The position numbers were made by a program, and so were the translations under genes. The notes under the pieces were generated by a model. It was not told the DNA's origin, did no database searches, and was given only the letters and a program-made list of their open reading frames with translations. Positions 24,328-32,061 of a stretch of DNA of 42,084 nt are shown here, one piece after another (position 1 is the first letter of the stretch; each line of letters opens with the position of its first letter). The DNA is from an uncultured Hungatella sp. (GTDB taxonomy: Bacteria > Bacillota > Clostridia > Lachnospirales > Lachnospiraceae): assembly GCA_910585435.1 (NCBI GenBank), contig CAJUEJ010000033.1, positions 1 to 42,084 of the forward strand, given 5' to 3'.

Positions 24328-25260
24328 ATGTCGAATATTTATACCAGTGCCGACCAGCTGATTGGCAGAACGCCCCTTTTGGAGCTCACACATATTGAGA
24401 AAGCGCTAGGGCTGAAGGCCAGAGTGCTGGCGAAGCTGGAGTATTTTAATCCGGCCGGTTCTGTAAAAGACCGTGTGGGGAAAGCCATGATTGAGGAGGC
24501 GGAGGCCAGCGGCAAGCTTACAAAGGATTCGGTCATCATTGAACCTACATCAGGGAATACAGGAATCGGATTGGCAGCCGTGGCGGCGGCAAAGGGATAC
24601 CGGCTGATAATCACCATGCCGGAGACCATGTCTGTGGAGCGCCGCCAGATTATGAAAGCATACGGGGCAGAACTGGTGCTGACAGAAGGAAGCAAGGGGA
24701 TGAAGGGCGCTATTGCCAGGGCGGAAGAGCTGGTGAAAGAAATCCCAGGCAGCTTTATTGCAGGGCAGTTTGTAAATCCGGCTAATCCGAAGGCGCATTT
24801 TGAGCATACCGGACCGGAAATTTATGAGGATACGGACGGTCAGGTTGACATTTTCGTGGCAGGAGTAGGCACGGGAGGAACCATCACCGGTGTGGGAGAG
24901 TATCTGAAGAAACAGAACCCCGGCATTCAGGTGGTGGCAGTGGAGCCGGCTCTGTCTCCGGTTCTTTCCGGCGGCGCCTCAGGCTCTCACGGAATCCAGG
25001 GCATCGGCGCCGGGTTTGTTCCGGATGTGCTGAATACGGAAATCTATGATGAGATTATCACGGTTTCCAATGAGGATGCCTATGAAACCGGTCGGCTGAT
25101 TGGGCGGAGGGAAGGCGTCCTGGTGGGCATATCCTCCGGGGCTGCCGCATTTGCCGCCGTGGAACTGGCTAAGAGGCCTGAAAATGAAGGCAAAACCATC
25201 GTGGTGCTGCTTCCTGATACAGGAGACCGGTATTTGTCGACTCCGCTGTTTGGAGAGTAA
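24328..25260 (+). CDS. cysK: cysteine synthase (O-acetylserine sulfhydrylase)
   Basis: A 310-residue PLP enzyme that makes cysteine from O-acetylserine and sulfide. PLP-lysine K47 is in NPAGSVKDR, the substrate loop is TSGNTG (74-79), the phosphate-binding loop is GTGGTITG and the pyridine-binding Ser is in GISSGAA. Length and motifs are complete. It follows AAGGAGGAATTTGAA. A palindrome of about 225 bp sits in the region upstream, so its promoter must lie in the 95 bases between the palindrome and the gene; the best -10-like box there is TAAAAT near 24293. Confidence 0.94.
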   Translation: MSNIYTSADQLIGRTPLLELTHIEKALGLKARVLAKLEYFNPAGSVKDRVGKAMIEEAEASGKLTKDSVIIEPTSGNTGIGLAAVAAAKGYRLIITMPETMSVERRQIMKAYGAELVLTEGSKGMKGAIARAEELVKEIPGSFIAGQFVNPANPKAHFEHTGPEIYEDTDGQVDIFVAGVGTGGTITGVGEYLKKQNPGIQVVAVEPALSPVLSGGASGSHGIQGIGAGFVPDVLNTEIYDEIITVSNEDAYETGRLIGRREGVLVGISSGAAAFAAVELAKRPENEGKTIVVLLPDTGDRYLSTPLFGE

Positions 25261-25340
25261 TACTGCCTGGTGAAGGCAGTAAAATACAGGGGGAGATTGT
25301 GAGGGAGAAGCTACAGGAGAGAATGGGATGGAGGTACCAT

Positions 25341-25775
25341 ATGTTGTCAATTTGCGGAAGTGACTGCTGCCGGGAATGCGGCAGAAGAGAGGAATGCGGC
25401 GGCTGCAGGGAGACAGAGGGGCGTCCCTTTGGCGGAAGCTGTGTGGCAGCGGAATGTATTAAAAGAGGTGGCCCTCAGGAGTTTAAATGTGCGAAAGAAG
25501 AGCTGATTGAGGAATTCAATGCTCTTGGAATCAAGGGGCTCCATGTGAAGGATTTGAATCTGCTGAACGGTTTTTATGTGAATTTAGAGTATCCTCTGCC
25601 CAATGGATTGTCTGTCAGATTGCTGGAAGACAGCAAGGTGTATTGGGGGAATCAAATTGAAATCCCCGGCAGTGAGCGATGCATGGGTATTGTGGCGGAT
25701 GAAGCATGGCTTCTGGTATGTGAATACGGATGCGGCGGAGCAGAGCCGCAGATAATTTTATATAAGAAAAGATAA
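25341..25775 (+). CDS. DUF3795-like cysteine-rich protein
   Basis: A 144-residue protein with an N-terminal metal-binding-like cysteine cluster (ICGSDCCRECGRREECGGC, then SCVAAECIKRGG), typical of DUF3795 proteins of anaerobes. The ATG at 25341 follows GGAGGTACCAT and begins at the conserved start; GTG 25299 and ATG 25323 are in frame but less likely. Function unknown. The last 33 bases of the gene recur at 27777 as part of an 80-bp direct repeat. Confidence 0.7.
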   Translation: MLSICGSDCCRECGRREECGGCRETEGRPFGGSCVAAECIKRGGPQEFKCAKEELIEEFNALGIKGLHVKDLNLLNGFYVNLEYPLPNGLSVRLLEDSKVYWGNQIEIPGSERCMGIVADEAWLLVCEYGCGGAEPQIILYKKR

Positions 25776-25822
25776 ATTCCCCTTGTTTTCTGAGGAAAAC
25801 CTGATAATATATAACATAAGAA
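25743..25822 (+). repeat. 80-bp direct repeat, left copy
   Basis: This copy matches 27777-27856 with two adjacent differences (TA versus CG). It includes the last codons and stop of the DUF3795-like gene and a small hairpin (GTTTTC-TGAG-GAAAAC). Confidence 0.95.
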
Positions 25823-25852
25823 TATTGGAAAATTGTGCAAGGGGGTGTCCGT

Positions 25853-25894
25853 GAAGATGTGGATAGATGCGGAAGAGTTATTAGAATTCTGACA
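25853..25894 (+). pseudogene. possible truncated gene start at island edge
   Basis: A GTG after AAGGGGGTGTCC opens 13 codons (MKMWIDAEELLEF) and stops. It has a good ribosome site but no room for a gene, as if the island boundary had cut it. Confidence 0.25.
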
Positions 25895-25912
25895 GTTTAG
25901 TGCCAAATAGCA

Positions 25913-25953
25913 TGGATACAAAACAGTCTACAACTTGCAGACTATTTTGTATC
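25913..25953 (-). terminator. terminator of the DUF1016 gene
   Basis: GGATACAAAA pairs with TTTTGTATCC and AGTCT with AGACT around a 9-base loop. It overlaps the stop codon on the minus strand. Confidence 0.6.
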
Positions 25954-26849
25954 CGTCATTTTGGCGACTTCAGACTCCAACATTTCTATTGTAGGAAGAC
26001 TGCGCTGATATTCTTTGCTGAGCGCATTGCTTAATTCATACCCTGCAATACCAATCGGTTGAGAAACTTCTTCCAAAGAATATTCCGCCACAACATTATC
26101 CTTATCCTTGCAAATAAGCAAACCTATCGCCGGATTATCGCCATTTCCTGTTAATTGTTTATTTACTGATGTAACGTAAAAATTCAATTTTCCAACATAC
26201 TCCGGTTCAAATCTCTTTGTTTTAAGTTCTACTACAACATAACAATGAAGTTTTATGTGGTAAAACAGTAAATCAATATAAAATTCACGCTCTCCAACCT
26301 GTAACTGAACCTGACGCCCCACATAGGAAAAACCTGTTCCCAGCTCCAACAGAAACTGTGAAATTTGATTTACCAGAGCATCTTCCAATTCTTTTTCATC
26401 ATAATCATCTCGCATTGTTAAAAAATCGAAACTATATGGATCTTTTAATGTCTGTATAGCCAAATCAGAAGCATTGGTGGGAAGTTTATCCTTAAAATTC
26501 GTAATGGCTTTTCCCTTACGCTCATATAACCCACTTTCAATCTGATGTTCCAATACATCTCGGCTCCAATTATTTTCCAAAGTATACTGGACATAAAAAA
26601 CAGCTTCACGCACATCTTTACATTTAAAAATAATACGCTGATTATGTCCCCATGGAATTGTTGTTATCAGCCGGAAAATATCATCAGACCTCAATTCGTC
26701 TACAACTTGTAGACCATTTACAGCTTCTGCATAAAAGCGATACCATAGCCGCATCGTTTTCAAATCCTGTCTTTAATCAAAGAAATCCATTCCCTATATT
26801 CGTCAGTCACAATAAATTTTACCTCTTGCTTTTTGATGCCAGTTTTCAT
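25942..26849 (-). pseudogene. DUF1016 / YhcG-type PD-(D/E)XK nuclease gene with internal deletion
   Basis: The true start is probably ATG 26849 after GGAGGAAAAG, giving MKTGIKKQEVKFIV and YREWISLIKDRI, then TGA. That is the opening of the DUF1016 N-terminal domain. In another frame, just downstream, the protein resumes at DLKTMRLWYRFYAEA and runs to 25942. It includes IPWGHNQRIIF and the nuclease core FYIDLLFYHIKLHCYVVVELKTKRFEPEYVGKLNFYV (D...ExK). Roughly the middle of the N-terminal domain is missing and the frame is shifted. Family members are linked to restriction systems and mobile DNA. The C-terminal nuclease might still be made from an internal start. Confidence 0.75.
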
Positions 26850-26906
26850 CTTTTCCTCCATAGCATGTATCAATTCAGTATAAAATCATTCATTGTCAGA
26901 TACAAA

Positions 26907-27086
26907 TTATCTCTTATCCTTCCAAAAGGTCAAATACATTTGCGTAACACATTCCATCATGCCCAACAAAATATGCATTAAGAAAAATACACTGATTGAA
27001 ATGAGCCATTTTATAGCTGATGCTGGAACAATCAGGGCTAAAAATACATATGCGATTAATATCATCATATAAATAATTTCTACCAT
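26907..27086 (-). CDS. small membrane protein, hypothetical
   Basis: A 59-residue protein from ATG 27086 (a TTG at 27113 is an alternative) with two hydrophobic segments (about residues 4-23 and 27-47) and a charged end (TFWKDKR). No ribosome site is obvious. No family recognised. Confidence 0.4.
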   Translation of the reverse strand: MVEIIYMMILIAYVFLALIVPASAIKWLISISVFFLMHILLGMMECVTQMYLTFWKDKR

Positions 27087-27154
27087 AACATAGTATGAAA
27101 TATTGGATAACAAGACCGGAAATAAACTGAGTTATTCATTAGTAGCGACGCCAC

Positions 27155-27290
27155 TTATTTGAATACCGACAAAATCGGAAAATATCGCTTCGGTGTCAAC
27201 GCCATCTCTAACATCTATAGCAAAAGCGCCTATCAATATTCCGACCAACTGGAAGTTCATTCAAAACGATTACTCTTTTATACGTTGTCT
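27155..27290 (+). pseudogene. orphan coding-like fragment
   Basis: One plus-strand frame reads LNTDKIGKYRFGVNAISNIY and then SKSAYQYSDQLEVHSKRLLF, which has a protein-like composition and no low-complexity bias. It lacks a start and ribosome site and overlaps the end of the next minus-strand ORF. It looks like the relic of a larger gene; family not recognised. Confidence 0.35.
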
Positions 27291-27452
27291 ATGATACCAC
27301 AATCTATATATGGATAGGCAGACAACTAGCGCTATTGAACAAATATAAAATGACAATTCACATGGTTTCAAAATCAAAAGTGACATGATATATATTAAAA
27401 TCAATGTCAATGTGATTTCTTTACGTTTCTTTATCAGTAATTTTACTATCAT
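27270..27452 (-). CDS. small membrane protein, hypothetical
   Basis: A 60-residue protein whose ATG at 27452 follows AAAGGAGTGATAAT. It has a basic N-terminus (MIVKLLIKKRKE), two hydrophobic segments (about 13-27 and 32-47) and a basic C-terminus. The topology suggests a hairpin in the membrane with both ends inside. No family recognised. Confidence 0.5.
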   Translation of the reverse strand: MIVKLLIKKRKEITLTLILIYIMSLLILKPCELSFYICSIALVVCLSIYRLWYHRQRIKE

Positions 27453-27776
27453 ATTATCACTCCTTTGATACTTATATGATGTATTGTTAAGCTGCTGCAC
27501 CTAAACAAAGTCATATCGATAATAACTGCTATGTTTAGTCTATCATGAACTCTTTCTTTTAACAATCTTTTCTTTCTCATTTCTTCCTGTTTCTTCCGGT
27601 TTTGTTTGGGAGAACGGAGATGGCAGTCCTTGCTCTTTTGAAACAGAAACCAGATTCATCAAGGGTGGAAATTGCTGTCTTTGGTTCCGATAGAATTAAA
27701 ATCAGGAGGATTTGAACTGCAGGACAAAGGATAAGTCCAATGGTATCTTTGCTGGCTTGAATAATATGAGAGAAGG
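27453..27776. other. AT-rich spacer inside the island
   Basis: No gene, strong hairpin or repeat was found here. It contains the upstream region of the small minus-strand membrane gene and the right end of the island. Confidence 0.4.
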
Positions 27777-27856
27777 GAGCCGCAGATAATTTTATATAAG
27801 AAAAGATAAATTCCCCTTGTTTTCTGAGGAAAACCTGACGATATATAACATAAGAA
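27777..27856 (+). repeat. 80-bp direct repeat, right copy
   Basis: The second copy of 25743-25822 carries the same last 11 codons (EPQIILYKKR and stop) of the DUF3795-like gene, here without the rest of the gene. Confidence 0.95.
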
Positions 27857-27899
27857 GCGCAAAGAGACGGAAAGGGTACGTGCGAAAGGGGAATTTTAT

Positions 27900-28892
27900 A
27901 TGGGCATTATGATGGTTACTTCCTTAAACTCCTACGTAAAAAATATGGAGATGGCTGTCAGATGGAAGGAGAGACAGGAGGAAAAGGATTACGCCCCGGG
28001 CAGTACCGGAGAAGGCGAGGACTCTGCTTCCAAAGCCTTTCAGAAGAAGGCGGACGAAATCCGCTATCCCCAATATGACCATTCCAGCCAGATGGAGGCT
28101 GATATCGAGTTAAAGTTGACTGCCGGAAAAAAGCTTAGCGGTGAGGAGATGCTGTATTTAAAAAACCATGACCGGGCCATGTACCAAAAGGCGAAAATCA
28201 TCAACAGGGAACGGGATGCCTATGAGAAGGCGCTGGCATCCTGTAAGACAAAGGATGAGGTGGAGCAGCTGAAAGCAGACTATGCAGCGGCAGCAGTCCG
28301 GCGTCTCAATGCTGTCAGAAATGACACTGGCCTTTCCGCGGAGAAGAAGAAGGAGCTGTATAAAATGGAGCATTATAAGGCAGCTGCCCTTGATGATGCC
28401 ATGCATGAGTTTATGGAAAGCTCAGACTATGAACAGCTTCCGGAAGGGGTCAAAAAGCCTGAGGGGCAGGAAAAGCAGGAAAAGCAGGAAAAAGGAAACT
28501 CCTTTGATCTTGCTTTTGACATGGAATCCGTTTCGCTCCAGGAAATCCGGAGGGAGAAGCTGGCAGCAGGAGACATGATAGAGACAGCCGCAAAGGCTGC
28601 GGAATATAAGGTGCCTGCAGAAGAGGCGGAGGATAAGAAGGAGGAGATACCGGAGGAATCCACAGATGATGCCTGTGAAGAGGGAACCATCATGAGAGCG
28701 ATTTTAGATGAGGAAGCCAGATGGGCCAGGGAAAAGGAAGAGCAGGACCCAGACCTGGATTCCCAGGAGGGGAACCAGGCACAGGAGGAAACACCGGAGG
28801 GAGCCAGGATAAGACAGGCCAGGTCCGCCTACCTTGCCGGGCAGGCGTTTATGATTCAGGGAGAAGCCTCCGGCATTGATTTGCTGAGATAG
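27900..28892 (+). CDS. charged helical hypothetical protein
   Basis: A 330-residue soluble protein, start ATG after GAAAGGGGAATTTTAT. It has no signal peptide or membrane segment. Residues about 65-160 (MEADIELKLTAGKKLSGEEM, RDAYEKALASCKTKDEVEQLK) look like a folded helical domain. A repeat of EKQEKQEK lies near 190, and the last third is very acidic. The C-terminal RQARSAYLAGQAFMIQGEA is again ordered-looking. I do not recognise the family; predicted coiled coil suggests a structural or adaptor role. Confidence 0.65.
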   Translation: MGIMMVTSLNSYVKNMEMAVRWKERQEEKDYAPGSTGEGEDSASKAFQKKADEIRYPQYDHSSQMEADIELKLTAGKKLSGEEMLYLKNHDRAMYQKAKIINRERDAYEKALASCKTKDEVEQLKADYAAAAVRRLNAVRNDTGLSAEKKKELYKMEHYKAAALDDAMHEFMESSDYEQLPEGVKKPEGQEKQEKQEKGNSFDLAFDMESVSLQEIRREKLAAGDMIETAAKAAEYKVPAEEAEDKKEEIPEESTDDACEEGTIMRAILDEEARWAREKEEQDPDLDSQEGNQAQEETPEGARIRQARSAYLAGQAFMIQGEASGIDLLR

Positions 28893-28953
28893 CTGTGCGT
28901 TTTCTCACAGAGAGTTTCCGAAACCGCTGGAACAGAAAAATGGAGGCAGCAAA

Positions 28954-29328
28954 GTGGAGATAGAAGCGCTGAATTTTGATTTTACGGTGTGCAAGGTCAG
29001 GGACTACCGTAAGGTCTGTCTGGAGGATGAATTTTGTTTTATAGGGAAAACAGACAGGGAGAACTCTCTGGTATGCCGGACAGAGAGTGTGCCGGATAAT
29101 GTTCTGGAACGGGAGGACGGATGGAGAGCCTTCCGGATGCAGGGGATTCTGGATTTTTCCCTGGTGGGGATACTGGCAGAGATAGCCGGGCTTCTGGCAC
29201 AGCAGGGCATCAGCATATTTGCCGTGTCCACCTTTGATACGGACTATGTTTTCACAAAGAGAGAGAATTTTTCCAAAGCTCTGGAGGTGCTTTCCCGGGC
29301 CGGATATTCAGAGATTTCTTGCAAGTGA
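28954..29328 (+). CDS. ACT-domain (CASTOR-like) small protein
   Basis: A 124-residue protein, start GTG after GGAGGCAGCAAA. The C-terminal ACT fold is visible: GILDFSLVGILAEIAGLLAQQGISIFAVSTFDTDYVFTKRENF is the amino-acid-binding turn and following strand. Stand-alone ACT proteins of this type probably sense amino acids. Ligand unknown. A hairpin (GCAGGTGTT / AACGCCTGC near 29362-29397) follows. Confidence 0.75.
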   Translation: MEIEALNFDFTVCKVRDYRKVCLEDEFCFIGKTDRENSLVCRTESVPDNVLEREDGWRAFRMQGILDFSLVGILAEIAGLLAQQGISIFAVSTFDTDYVFTKRENFSKALEVLSRAGYSEISCK

Positions 29329-29437
29329 TTGGTGTAGTTATTTGCAAAACGATGGACTAGGAGGCAGGTGTTGTCTGAACGGTTACCTGAACGCCTGCGT
29401 TTACAGACAGAAGGATAACGATTCAGAAAGGAAAACC

Positions 29438-29788
29438 ATGGAAAATAAAAAAGTATTTGCCATGAAACTGTCAAAAGTCTATCCTCTGCTTGTCCAGAAG
29501 GCAGAGAGAAAAAACAGGACAAAGGAAGAGGTGGACAGGGTCATTTTCTGGCTCACAGGCTATGATGAACAGGGGCTTAAAAAGCAGCTGGAAAAGGATG
29601 TGGATTACGGAACATTTTTTGAACAGGCTCCCTCCATGAATCCTGCCTGTTCTATGATTAAGGGGACTGTGTGCGGAGTCAGGGTGGAGGACATTGAGGA
29701 CCCTCTGATGCAGAAAATCAGGTATTTGGACAAGCTGGTGGATGAGCTGGCCAAGGGGAAAGCTATGGAAAAGATTCTGAGGGCGTAA
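29438..29788 (+). CDS. DUF2200 family protein
   Basis: A 116-residue protein that matches DUF2200 in length and pattern: FAMKLSKVYPLLVQKAERKNRTKEEVDRVIFWLTGYDEQGL, then DYGTFFEQAPSMNPA and GVRVEDIEDPLMQKIRYLDKLVDELAKGK. The family is small and widespread, with unknown function. The ATG follows AAAGG. It is the last gene before a strong hairpin. Confidence 0.85.
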   Translation: MENKKVFAMKLSKVYPLLVQKAERKNRTKEEVDRVIFWLTGYDEQGLKKQLEKDVDYGTFFEQAPSMNPACSMIKGTVCGVRVEDIEDPLMQKIRYLDKLVDELAKGKAMEKILRA

Positions 29789-29801
29789 TATTTTCTAATC
29801 A

Positions 29802-29844
29802 GCAGGGGGCTGCCGCAGACAGGAAGGTCTGCGGCAGCCCCTGC
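29802..29844. terminator. strong hairpin between convergent genes
   Basis: GCAGGGGGCTGCCGCAGAC pairs with GTCTGCGGCAGCCCCTGC almost perfectly around a 6-base loop. There is no T tract on the plus strand. It probably serves as a two-way transcription barrier between the DUF2200 and amidase genes. Confidence 0.6.
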
Positions 29845-29882
29845 AGCGTTGCTGCTGCCATTTTACAGCGCTGTTTATGGGG

Positions 29883-30758
29883 TTAAATAATGTATTTCCT
29901 GGCATCCATGTCGTATTCTGCGATTTTTAACTGTCCCTGGTCGTCAGTCACCATACACTGGCCTTCAGAGATGCCCGGCGTGGGGCAGAGGAAGAAATTC
30001 CGGCCGTCGGCTGCCGTCTGATATCCGGTCAGCATATAACCGTCTTTGTCAAACAGATACCATCCGGAGGTACCTCCGTTTTTTTCTGTCAGCCAGTGCC
30101 AGCCCTGGGCAGCGTAAGAACCGTCCTGAAACTGATATTGCCAGCGTTTCTTGTCAGAAGCCAGGACGAATCCTTCTTCCTCAGGGGCATTGCCGGAAGA
30201 GCTGATGCCGTAAAATTTTGCAATGGCTTCGGCTTCCGCTTTTGCCAGTTTGTCCAGGTTGGACTCTGATAAAAGCCATTCTGTGGCAGCCGGATTGGTA
30301 TGGAAGGAGTGTTCTAATATGAGGCCGGGAACCTCTGCGGCTGTGGCGCCTCTCAGGACACCGTAATAGTCTCCGTTTTTTCCGGCCCGGTGTTCAATCC
30401 TGGCTTTCTGTACCGTATTCATGACCTGCTCCACACACTCTGCCAGTACCATTCCGATGTTGTCTGCACTGCCGTTGACGGCACAGTAGGAGACCGGGTA
30501 ATCGATGGATTCTTTTTGGGCTGCATTGGAGTGGAGGGAGATAAAAAGACTGCATCCTTTGGCGGCGGCGCCTCTGTCGTACAGCTTTCGGTCTGTCTCC
30601 TGATTCTTTCGTGTTGTCACCACCTGGATTCCATAGGCTTCCAGATGGTGCTTTAGTAACAGATGGAGCTTCCATGTCATGTCGGATTCGTAGTATGCCC
30701 CGTTGCAGGGGCTTTGGTTGTATTTGCCGTAATGGCCGGCATCCAGGCATATTTTCAT
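29883..30758 (-). CDS. N-acetylmuramoyl-L-alanine amidase (Amidase_3) with wall-binding repeats
   Basis: A 291-residue zinc amidase that cuts the bond between muramic acid and the stem peptide. Zinc ligands and catalytic Glu are H9 (DAGH), E24, H76 (SLHSNAA) and E149 (ILEHSFHTN). The C-terminal third has choline/glucan-binding-like repeats (QGWHWLTEKNGGTSGWYLFDKDGYMLTGYQ). There is no signal peptide, so like phage or prophage lysins it would need a holin or lysis to leave the cell, or another route; no other phage gene is near. It starts after AAAAGGAAG. Confidence 0.88.
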   Translation of the reverse strand: MKICLDAGHYGKYNQSPCNGAYYESDMTWKLHLLLKHHLEAYGIQVVTTRKNQETDRKLYDRGAAAKGCSLFISLHSNAAQKESIDYPVSYCAVNGSADNIGMVLAECVEQVMNTVQKARIEHRAGKNGDYYGVLRGATAAEVPGLILEHSFHTNPAATEWLLSESNLDKLAKAEAEAIAKFYGISSSGNAPEEEGFVLASDKKRWQYQFQDGSYAAQGWHWLTEKNGGTSGWYLFDKDGYMLTGYQTAADGRNFFLCPTPGISEGQCMVTDDQGQLKIAEYDMDARKYII

Positions 30759-31000
30759 AATACCGCACTTCCTTTTTGAGTTTTATCATACCTTGTCCCT
30801 GAAAGGATGCACATGGTTCTTCCGGGAAGCTGTCTTTTTTGGGACGGATGCGAACCTGTGCAGGTATAGTGTACTATATGATGGAATGTGTAAATAGGTG
30901 ATAGATGGAACAGAGGGGAGCTTTCAGCCAGGGCGGAAAAGGGGATTCCATAGGGAGAAGGAGAGGGAACTGGAAAAGAGCAGCTATGGACAGGAAAAGG

Positions 31001-31125
31001 GAAGAAAACCGGAAAAGAGTGCTGTGGCAGGGAGAGGGAAGAAAACCGGAAAAGAGTGCTGTGGCAGGAAGAGGGAAGAAAACCGGAAAAGAGTGCTGTG
31101 GCAGGGAGAGGAAAGGAAGCCGGAA
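31001..31125 (+). repeat. 37-bp tandem repeat upstream of the nucleotidyltransferase
   Basis: Units start at 31001, 31038 and 31075, with the motif GAAGAAAACCGGAAAAGAG and TGCTGTGGCAGGGAGAGG. Degenerate half units flank both sides (from about 30961 and to about 31125). The period is not a multiple of three. The motif is purine-rich and ends about 20 bases before the start codon. Confidence 0.88.
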
Positions 31126-31144
31126 GGACAAGAAGAGGAGGAAT

Positions 31145-31921
31145 ATGTGGAGGAAGATAAAGAGGATAAGCGGTTTGATAAATGATTTTACAGAGATGAG
31201 CAGGAAAATACTGGGGGATAACCTGAAGGGGATTTATCTTCACGGTTCGGCGGCTATGGGGTGCTTTAACCCGGAGAAAAGTGATTTGGATTTGCTGCTG
31301 GTTGTGGAACACCCCGTGGCAAAGGAAGACAAACGTAAGTTTATGGAGGCGGTGGTCCGGTTAAATGAGGAGGCGCCTCCAAAGGGAATGGAATTAAGCG
31401 TTGTTCTTCAGGAAAATTGCAGGCCCTTTGTGTATCCTACCCCGTTTGAGCTTCATTTTTCCAATATGCATCTGAAATGGTTTCGGGAAAATCCGGATGA
31501 TTATGTGGAGAATATGAAGGGGACGGACAAGGACCTGGCGGCCCATGTGGCAATCATCAATCATTGCGGGATTGTATTGTACGGCCAGGCGGTTTCCCAG
31601 GTGTTCGGCCCGGTGTCAAAAGACGACTATGTGGACAGTATCTGGAATGATATAAAAGATGCACAGGAAACTATTGGCCGGGAGCCGGTGTATGTGATTC
31701 TTAACCTTTGCCGGGCCCTTGGTTATGTGAAGGAAAATCTGATTTTGTCCAAGGAGTCCGGCGGCTTTTGGGGGCTTAAGGCGGTTCCTGAAAGGTATCA
31801 CACTCTGATTCAGAAGGCGCTGGCCTGTTATGAGTCCGGGGAAGAGATGGAGACGGATGAAGAGACGGCGGCGGAGTATGCCGGGTATATGCTGGGGGAA
31901 ATCAGACTCTGCCTCTTATAA
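31145..31921 (+). CDS. AadA/ANT(9)-like nucleotidyltransferase
   Basis: A 258-residue protein with the polymerase-beta nucleotidyltransferase core YLHGSAAMGCFNPEKSDLDLLLVV (Gly34-Ser35, then Asp47 and Asp49), followed by the DUF4111-type helical domain (GIVLYGQAVSQVFGPV, YVILNLCRALGY, KESGGFWGLKAVP). This is the aminoglycoside adenylyltransferase fold and length. Chromosomal clostridial versions are not proven to give resistance. The ATG at 31145 follows GAGGAGGAAT; the open frame upstream is just the tandem repeats. Confidence 0.8.
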   Translation: MWRKIKRISGLINDFTEMSRKILGDNLKGIYLHGSAAMGCFNPEKSDLDLLLVVEHPVAKEDKRKFMEAVVRLNEEAPPKGMELSVVLQENCRPFVYPTPFELHFSNMHLKWFRENPDDYVENMKGTDKDLAAHVAIINHCGIVLYGQAVSQVFGPVSKDDYVDSIWNDIKDAQETIGREPVYVILNLCRALGYVKENLILSKESGGFWGLKAVPERYHTLIQKALACYESGEEMETDEETAAEYAGYMLGEIRLCLL

Positions 31922-32061
31922 TAACTCCTATTGCCCAAAAGCAGAAAATATTTTATAATTGTGACAGCACAGAAGGAAATGGAGACCCGCTCTTGAAGTC
32001 ACCTTGCGGAATCAGACACAAAAGGTCTTTGGGAGTGCATGAAAAATAACAGGAGGCTGCC

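Noticed and set aside
31001..31125. CRISPR array from the 37-bp repeats
   Set aside because: The units are directly adjacent without unique spacers, and no cas genes are near. It is a tandem minisatellite.
30905..31144. 80-codon N-terminal extension of the nucleotidyltransferase
   Set aside because: It is the translation of the tandem repeats, Arg/Lys-rich and without homology; ATG 31145 has a strong ribosome site and begins where family homology starts.
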